A DNA stretch of 64,000 nucleotides from Asterias amurensis (taxonomy: Eukaryota > Echinodermata > Asteroidea > Forcipulatida > Asteriidae). Shown one piece after another: positions 56,600-64,000 of this stretch. The notes beneath the pieces were generated by a model, which was not told the origin of the DNA, did not search any database, and saw only the letters and a program-made list of their open reading frames with translations. The DNA lies in the NCBI RefSeq assembly GCF_032118995.1, contig NC_092651.1, positions 17,716,349-17,780,348 of the forward strand, in the 5' to 3' direction. Both the position numbers and the translations under genes were made by a program. Position 1 is the stretch's first letter. Each line of letters begins with the position of its first letter.

Positions 56600-56830
56600 A
56601 TCTGTACCTCAATACAGCGACGACCTACGTAGCGCCACATTTTTACCCAAATGTAGCCTTGACCTAAACGAAGCCCCAAACTTGAACCCGGTTGTAGCTC
56701 AACTTAGTCACAACCTGTACCTTAATGTTGCCCCACCCAATTCTAGCACCAAACTTAAACCCAAATGTGGCCCCGACTTAAATGTAGCCCAGAACCCGAA
56801 TCTCAGTGTAGCCCCGACCTACTTGTGGGG
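56600..56830 (-). repeat. Degenerate minisatellite downstream of copy G, part 2
   Basis: ACCCAAATGTAGCCTTGACC-type units continue, ending in CCCGACCTACTTGTGGGG, as downstream of copy F. Confidence 0.75.
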
Positions 56831-57201
56831 CCCCTGGGTTGTAATGCAAATGGGAAACCATAAAAAATGCAACCACGTTATACGACGAGACCACAGTGTG
56901 AAAACAAAAAATACGTAAATGTTAACCAATGCTTCCGTAAATAGGTTTTCATTGAGGACACTCAATTGACCGGAACTAAAAATGTTCACAGGTTTGAAAG
57001 TATCTCTTTGTTGATTTAATCAATCCTTCTCCAGATCTTGAGTTTTACATGGAAAACAAGTAGGTCTCAACGTCAAAGACAACACCCCCATGACAGCAGA
57101 AATGACTCCCATCGTGCAGAAAGCAACTCCATAATCACCAGTCACGTCATATATCCAACCTGCATACCACATCAAACAAATGAATAACACACGGTGGCAA
57201 A

Positions 57202-58172
57202 CAGTCTACCCGCAGGACACTAATCTCCTTTGTTATTAGCGATATGCATCGTTTTTCGTGCGTGACGTCCTTGTGAATAATTAATTAGTCAAAAGGGCTT
57301 CTGGAATTCGGTCATTTTCAGCCTTTTCTGAAAAGTCTCAACTTAAATAATGTACCAGTAAATTGAAACAAAGAGCATATCTGATCGGTGCAACTCAATT
57401 TTTTAAAAGAGAAATTTGTACGTGAAAAATGGCTTCAAAACCGGAGAAAACAAGTCACAGAATCACGGCAAATTTTCCCGTTAGGAATGTTGTCAACAGT
57501 CCCGAATTAGTTTATATGGATAGATTATTTCATATTCGTTCGGGAAATGTTAAAAGCGAGACCGGATCGTACCTAGTCCTGTCAGGATACAGCGATTTCC
57601 ACCGTTAATCCAAAACTCCCATTACGAAAAAATCAACTATGGTTTGGACAGCATGGTTTTCCTGCACGGTGATTGGCTGACGATGACATCATCGACTGAT
57701 ATGGCAGCATGCTGTTTTTCGTTGATATGGTACCCCGACCACCAAGCCTAAGTTAATCAATAACGAAAGCGCCCATCTATACCATGGGCTGCCTATGGTA
57801 TAGACGGGCGCTTTTGATATTGACTAACTTAGGCTTGGTGGTCGGGGTAACATACCAGCAAAAAACAGCAATCTAGTAGTTGATTTTTTCTTTCCTTTTG
57901 AAGCCATTTTTTACGTACAAATTTCTCTTTTTAAAATATTAATTACACCGATTTGTTTCATACAAAACGACAGATATGCTCTTCATTTCAATGTACTGCT
58001 ATATTATTTCTGTCAATACTTTTCAGATAAGGCCCAAAAAAAAGACTGAATTTCAGAAGCCCTTTGGACTAATTAGTATTCAAACCGAGGTCACGCATGA
58101 AAAATCACGCCAACTCGCGCAGGTAAATCACAAAGGACTTAATATTATATCGAGTGTACTGCGGGTAGACTG
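57202..58172. mobile_element. Long foldback element, CAAA-flanked
   Basis: Ends CAGTCTACCCGCAG and CTGCGGGTAGACTG, with CAAA on both sides (57198-57201, 58173-58176). The uninterrupted sequence is seen in copy F (GGTGGCAAAATAGTGATTAG). Arms pair at intervals to a centre at 57735-57850 (GACCACCAAGCCTAAGTTA / TAACTTAGGCTTGGTGGTC, CCATGGGC/GCCTATGG). No transposase. Confidence 0.85.
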
Positions 58173-59217
58173 CAAATTAAGATTAGAAATAGAAAGGGAG
58201 ATTTCTGGGGAGTCGCTTAATTGTGGCGGTAGACCTATACCACTCTAGACTTATCCGATCTGCGAAAGGAGTGCCATGGAACTCAGACTTACGACCTGGC
58301 GTGACGTTTTGCATCGCAAACTGTCAATAAATCAGTCGTTGCTTGGGCCGATGTCCGACGGACATCGCAAACATCGGGCGGGTGCCGGGCCAGAAGAAGG
58401 TTACAGAATTACACATAGTTTACCACAACAAGGAAGGCCATCGTACGAGTGCCTGCTGGACACCAAACGATAAATGGGCCCATAATTCAACCCCATTACC
58501 GCCATAGCAGCGTGAAGGACACTTTTAATTGTGACTTTGACCGCCCTGTGGCACAATCTTTCGCTGATCTCTACTGGACGCTCGAATCGTACACGCTGCC
58601 TGGCCTCCGTTTGAATTGTGACTTAGGTAAAAATGTAAACCCTTGTCAACAATGTATGCAAACAAAATCTCGTTTGCAAACAAAATCTAGGGAGCGGAGT
58701 TACCACAAAAGAAATTTAAAGCAAGTTGGTAACGTAGGAAAGAATTGTAGCTCAACTTACCGATAATGAAACCTCCTGCTGACAGTCCGAAACCACCGAA
58801 TAAAAACATCCACGATAGGGCAGACACTCTTCTTTCTTTATATCAGGAAAATTAACCGACAAGACTATCATTAATGGATATTGTACTCCAAAGAAAAACC
58901 CACCAAGAGTAGCGAGGATCAAGGAGACACACAAAGGTCAGCAGGAAAGACGACCCAGCGAGGAGATTATGTGCTTGCACCAGTCCATGGTCGATTAAAA
59001 ATCCGGACAAAAGGCGCCCAAACATGCTTCCAAAGCCGCAGAAGGTAGCCAGAAATGTTGATCTTGTCTTATTGAAACCCAGAGCAGTTCCATTCGGGAT
59101 GAGATAGATATGCCAACCAAAGAACAAGATACCATTTATGAAAAAAAATAATCTGGGTGATGGCGAATCCTGGTTCGTCAACGAATATTTTGAGGTGAAG
59201 TTTCTCACACATTGGGT

Positions 59218-60264
59218 CGTATGAATAAAAAGTAGTACTTACCTTTACTTGAAAATTTCAAGTATTTACTACCATCCATATGAATAAAAGGAAGTAAAAA
59301 CTGTTACTTAAAAGTATTTACTAAAATGCTAAAAGTATCTACTATTACCAAAAAGTAAATTCTTTGAATTTTAGCACTTACTTACTTCCATATGAATAAA
59401 ACGGAGAATATACTACAAAATGCAAGTAAATACTAGTGATTTTTCAAGCTAGCTCCAGAGCTACCTTGGGCACAGAAGTAAAAGGTTCGTCCGAAGAAAT
59501 GACAGTGAAATATTAAATAGACACATACACAGTGTTTCACAACAGAAACAATACACAGAAACTCAAACTGCTTTTAATCAAACTTGTTTATATATGCTGA
59601 GGATAAAATAAAACCGTTTGTAAAAAAAACGTTTTGTATCATTACAGTAAGCTTTTTAAACAAGATATAAAGAATATTTTTAACTCAGAAATGAATGCCT
59701 CGATCATTAAGATTTATTGTTCATAAAATCAGAAGAACTAATTTTTTAAACAATTAAATGCATATCAATAGAATGTTGTTCGTGTTATTATTAAAACTTT
59801 AAGTTTAAATTAAATAGCTATGCTCATATCCAGCTCTCATCTTCTCTATACAGCGCTGTCATGCTCCACTCCAAGTTTCAAAAGCTTAACAAAAAGTTTT
59901 TATTCTGTGTGTCCAGATGAGTCGTCTTCATCAAAATGTTGTCAGAATAAAAACCTCATGGCTGACATGAAGATTTCTATGTTTCTATTAAATCAAATGC
60001 TGCTTTGGCTGTGTGTGTGAGAGCGTATACGTAGACGTGAATTGGAGTTGTAATACAAAGGAAACCTATTGTTAAGAGCCATTCAGCCATGGTATATCAG
60101 AAGTATTTACTCCAAAGCATTAAGTGAATACTTTGCAGTAAAAGAATAGGTTTATTCATACGGAATTTAGAAGATGCTTTTACTGAATGCTTCTACTTGG
60201 AAGTTTACGCTTTTACTTTTTGCTAGTACTTGTCAGTAAATACTACTTTTTATTCATACGACCC
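59218..60264. mobile_element. TIR element in exon 3 of copy G (PIF/Harbinger-like?)
   Basis: Ends GGGTCGTATGAATAAAAAGT and its inverse; ATT duplicated on both sides, with the intact target CACATTGCTCCG in copy F. GG..CC ends and a 3-bp duplication suggest PIF/Harbinger or a relative. CATATGAATAAAA recurs inside. No transposase is recognisable. Confidence 0.82.
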
Positions 60265-60735
60265 ATTGTTCCGACCCATTGTCTCCAACTATCACAGAGT
60301 GACTCGTTAGGAGTTGGGTTAGTTGTAGAGCTCGGCTCACCATCAGCTATTGGTGTGTAGGAGTTTCTGGTACGCAGAGGTCTTACCAGAGCAGCGAAGA
60401 CGCAATAATTTGCCGACATAGCACCGAGAAGAGCCAGAGCACCTCGCCAACCATAAAGCTGGATCAGTTGCTGAACCACGGGAGGGGCGATCATCATACC
60501 CAAAGGACTTCCTACTAAGCTGATCCCATTCATGGAAGCGAAATTATGTGAGAAGTACTGCAATAGAACTGAGACTGAAACATTTCGCATCATGGAGTAT
60601 CCAAAACCTACACAAATTGAAATCATAATTAGTTTTAGAGAAACAATATTATAATAACGACGGTAGAGTAATCTACTTTGTCCAAAAACTGTGTACAATA
60701 AGACCGAGTTAAATAATCTGATAGTATTCCTGTAA

Positions 60736-61112
60736 AGGCAGTGGACACTTTTGGTAATTACTCAACCAAATTATTAGCATAAAACCTTACTTGGAAACGA
60801 GTAATGGGGAGAGGTTGATAGTATAAAACATTCTGAGAAACGGATCCCTCTGAAGTGACGCACTTTTCGAGAAAGAAGTAGTTTTCCACGAGTTTGATTT
60901 TGAGGCCTCAGATTTAGAATTTGAGGTCTCGAAATTAAGCATCTGAAAGCACACAACTTCGTGTGACAAGGGTGTTTTTTCTTTCATAGTTATATCACAA
61001 CTCCGACGACCAGTCGAGTTCAAATTTTCACAGGTTTGTTATTTTATGCATATGCTGAGATACACCAAGTTAAAAGACTGGTTTTTGACAATTACCAATA
61101 GTGTCAATAGTC
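60736..61112. mobile_element. Family-1 element
   Basis: AGGCAGTGGACACTTTTGG after GTAA; inverse end before TTAA. The internal GAGGCCTCA../TGAGGTCTCG pair is present. It lies upstream of the G remnant. Confidence 0.85.
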
Positions 61113-61425
61113 TTTAAATCACATGCAAGTTATTTATTAGTTTGTGAATGGAGAATGATTTGTATTTTTGGAATACTGATGTCCACATGGAATGAAAACA
61201 CATTTTCAAAAGGAAACATTAACCATGTCGCGTAAATAATAGGAGAACACAAAGGTTCACACATCACAAGAGTCAATCATTAGATTAACAAGAGTAACAT
61301 AATTATATTCGTTTTACGAATGCGGGCCTCTTTTTTCTCTTAAACCGGTAGTCGTTACAATCGTAATGCTGCATTATGCCTAATCATTTAATCCCTCCGC
61401 AAATTGTTTTGCTGAAAACGGGTAT

Positions 61426-62060
61426 ATCTATACTATTAAAAGCGTAACCTGCGCCATCTTGGATTGAAAATTAGAAGGTCCAGTGGTATGGCATCCTTGT
61501 GGAATCCAACACGGTTGTTTGTGTGGAATTCAATACGTTTGTGTGGTTTCAGACGTCGGGTTGCAAGTCTGCAAAACCCGGATCCAAACTCGCACTTACA
61601 AGTCATGTGATTGGAGGAAGTTTGGGCGGCGACCGTGCGTCAACCACTGGTCGATGTTGTTACCAGACTTCCTAGAAATCTTTCTGACAGGTGACTCATT
61701 GGACAGTGTTTCGCAGATGGTGCTCCGGATTGGTTCATTCATTGCCCCTTGCCCGCCCACCCGCCATTCGATCCGCCCTTTTTGGTCAGATTACTTTCGT
61801 GTTGTACTAAGCATGGTTCTCCGGATTGGTTCATTCATTGTCGCGCAGGGTCGAAAGGGTCGAAGAGGCTGGGTGCCAGGACAAACCCGAAACCAATCTC
61901 ACGAATTTGACCGAATTTGCATTGAATGGATGAAGTACCGTAGATTGATGTTTCGCAGGCGACCATGTGTCAACCACTGGTCGACGTTGTTATCAGACTT
62001 CCTAGAAATCCTTCTGCGGGTGACTCATTTGTTGAAAAGATTAAATGGATAATATTTATA
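61426..62060 (+). mobile_element. Possible Helitron 5' region with internal direct repeats
   Basis: TCTATACTATTAAAAGCG at 61426 matches the 5' terminal consensus of many Helitrons. Inside, GTCAACCACTGGTCGATGTT with CAGACTTCCTAGAAATC (61638-61682) recurs at 61968-62012, and CTCCGGATTGGTTCATTCAT at 61722 recurs at 61819. No 3' end and no Rep/helicase sequence are seen. Confidence 0.5.
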
Positions 62061-63030
62061 AAAAAGCATTCACTTCCAAACGGCGTGAGAATTATCATGA
62101 TGAACAAGGTTGGGATCAAACGGAAGCTTAATAATTTGGAAACATTGGGTAGGGCCGGCTATAGGTTGGAAGGTGTCTAAGGGAACTTTACAATTAATAA
62201 CATTTTGGGGTTGGAGGGGGGCCTTACACAAAGAGCCATTCTGGTCAGTGTATTGTGAGTGGTGTGTTGTCTGGTTTGAGACAGGCCACCTGTTGCTTGG
62301 TGAAGAAGGTCGCCGTGGGACCACTTTAGGTTGACAGTGGGTGGCGACCTTGGACCTTTTGCCAGTAAACTCAAATGGGTACATGAATACCGTTTTAGAA
62401 TACGGTCTGTTCATGGAGGTATAATGTTGCAGTTTCAGAGTTTAACCATGGAGGTAGAATTGTGAAACCATTCCTTACTCTATGGTGAAACTTATAAACG
62501 TACGTCAAAGGCATGTTTTGAAGCTGTAAAAAAAGAACTTTGCTTTGCATTTAGTCAAAGTTGTTAAGCAAAACGACATTAAGTTTCCTTTTGAATAAGT
62601 CCATTCATAAAATTGGTTAGAGCAGTGTGTCGGTCAGGTCTCAGAATGTACATTTTGCCAAATCCATTTTGAAGCCTAATTTAGCCATCGGCCCGTCGGG
62701 TTGGTTACTCATGGAGATAATATTAACAAAAGAGACCTCGTGCGGCTGAATGGGGTACATTTTTAGGAGTTTGTCTATTGACCCAAACTGGACGTAACAA
62801 ACCCTTAACATGACTTGACATGCTTTCTGAAAGTGAAATAAGTTAGAGAAAATGGAGTGGGGACGAGTTTATCGTTTTTATTTAGTTTGTACGATATAGG
62901 GTTCCAGAGATATGGGATGTATGGAGGTTTGTTCCTAGAGCAGCGTGAACATGAACGCGGTCAGAAATTGTGTCGTTTGTCGTTCAAATTTCGCGAGATG
63001 CAATAAGCCCAAAGTGACAATAAAACAAAA
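62061..63030. other. No gene seen
   Basis: Open frames on both strands at 62070-62414 overlap one another and lack recognisable content. No terminal repeat or RNA gene was found. Confidence 0.4.
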
Positions 63031-63036
63031 AAAACC

Positions 63037-63669
63037 CAGACCTGCCAAGTCTCACGCATTAGGAGTGAGACTCACGCATTTGGGCTCTGTCTCACGCTCA
63101 CACGCACATCAACCATTATTGGGGCGAGATCGGGGAAAAAAAATTAACGACATTTTTTGTACAAAATTTGTACAAACAGAGCGCAAATTTGCAGATTGCG
63201 CACGCTTTTGCTCATCCAGTAGGTTCAGCTCAAATTCGGCAGAGCGCAAAACGCTTATTGCGCACAAGTTTGTTCCGATTCTTTTAGCAAATTCGTTGAA
63301 ATGCGCTCCACTAGCGAAGACACAATAGGCAGAAGAAGTGAGCGATTGATTTTGGACATCATTTTTAGTCTATTTTTTTCAAGTTTGGAAGGATATAATC
63401 TGACACAATCGAACCTCCTCATTAACCATCAACATCTCCTGTGTACCTCAAGTGAGTTTTAATTATTCTGAGGAGGTTTTTGATGCATTTTGAAACACTT
63501 TTTGTCCACAATTAAATTTCACATTGTTTTATTTATTGATAAAAAAAAAAAAGTTGGGCGGCGATTTAAAAAGGCCTTCTTAAACTGGCAATTTTTTTTT
63601 TTCCGGGGGGATGGGGGTTGAGCTTTGAAAAATCTCACACATAGCTGGCCTCTGGACTTGGCATCTCTG
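63037..63669. mobile_element. Possible hAT-like short element
   Basis: CAGACCTGCCAAGTC on the left pairs with GACTTGGCATCTCTG on the right, and CTCACGC / CTCACAC tracts lie inside. No 8-bp duplication was found, so the call is weak. Confidence 0.4.
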
Positions 63670-63785
63670 CCTGCAAAACACTTTTTTGACGTTCACGTTA
63701 AGTGCTCCCGTTATACATGCAGCCTATTGACCAGAAAGTTTACAAGAGCTTCAGATGAGAATAAACTAAAAAGAGGCCTAAGCTC

Positions 63786-63834
63786 TTACCGCCCCCGCCC
63801 CCCCCCCGAAAAAAAAAAAAAAAAAAAAAAAAAA
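63786..63834. repeat. Poly-C then poly-A low-complexity tract
   Basis: CGCCCCCCCCCCGAAAAAA continuing as a long A run. Confidence 0.9.
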
Positions 63835-64000
63835 CAGTAGATAAATTAGATTTGTGGCACACAGCATGTTCCAAAAACTCGCTTTACTTATAGTGCTGTA
63901 GCAACGCTATGTATCGTGGGACGTAAAAATGTCATTTTTGACGAAGTTTTTCAAAAGGAAATCAAGCATTATGAATGTATATTGAGTGTGTGGAGAAAGT

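Larger units (their letters stand above)
57020..60607 (-). pseudogene. SLC16-like copy G, truncated and transposon-interrupted
   Basis: Exon 4 is intact (57020-57159, ending CKTQDLEKDstop). Exon 3 is in two pieces, 60265-60607 and 58761-59217, separated by a 1-kb TIR element. The second piece also lacks about 35 bases around the sequence that encodes PSYEAVATLATL in its sisters, and has other frame breaks, for example near SVNFPDIKKEECLP. Exons 1 and 2 are absent. Similarity to the copy F locus continues upstream to about 61395 (TTCGTTTTACGAATGCGGGC, AATGCTGCATTATG) and stops before exon 2 would begin, so the duplicate was cut off there. The first piece still reads GFGYSMMRNVSVSVLLQYFS and LYGWRGALALLGAMSANYCV. 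Intron 3 has gained the foldback at 57202-58172. Non-functional. Confidence 0.9.

Noticed and set aside
62945-63328. 127-codon frame near the right edge
   Set aside because: No recognisable domain; the sequence overlaps a probable short transposon and repeated CTCACGC words.

Overview
This is eukaryotic, animal-type DNA: genes are split by GT-AG introns, protein-coding sequence is a small share of the window, and the rest is packed with transposon remnants. The C2CD3 gene points to a metazoan with cilia. The tRNA-derived SINEs, CR1/L2-like LINE tails and dense short inverted-repeat elements suggest an echinoderm, most likely a sea star. That last placement is inference from repeat style, not from a search.

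Layout. Positions 1-12537 (minus strand) hold the first twelve coding exons of a C2CD3 gene, which encodes a centriole distal-end / ciliogenesis protein. Its 3' part lies outside the window. One of its introns is a minor-spliceosome AT-AC intron. From 12.6 to 18.7 kb there is no gene I can support, only a LINE fragment, several inverted-repeat elements and a microsatellite.

From 18.7 to 60.6 kb lies a cluster of SLC16-like (monocarboxylate-transporter-like, MFS) genes. Each intact copy has the same four coding exons (about 190, 144, 822 and 128-140 nt, all junctions in phase 1) and encodes about 427-431 residues. Copies A, B, C and D are on the plus strand; E, F and G are on the minus strand, so the two halves face each other tail to tail around 40.6-45.2 kb. 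A, B, C, E and F look intact. D lacks exon 2 and the start of exon 3 and looks like a recombinant of two copies. G has lost exons 1-2 and its exon 3 is split by a transposon. A lone decayed exon 2 near 27.1 kb marks an eighth copy. Flanking and intronic sequences are duplicated along with the genes.

Intergenic and intronic space is filled by at least six short-element families with terminal inverted repeats bounded by TTAA, plus hAT-like, CACTA-like and Helitron-like elements, foldback hairpins, SINEs and three LINE fragments. Many are nested, which gives an order of insertion. From 61.4 to 64 kb I see only repeats. I find no rRNA, functional tRNA, CRISPR array or operon.
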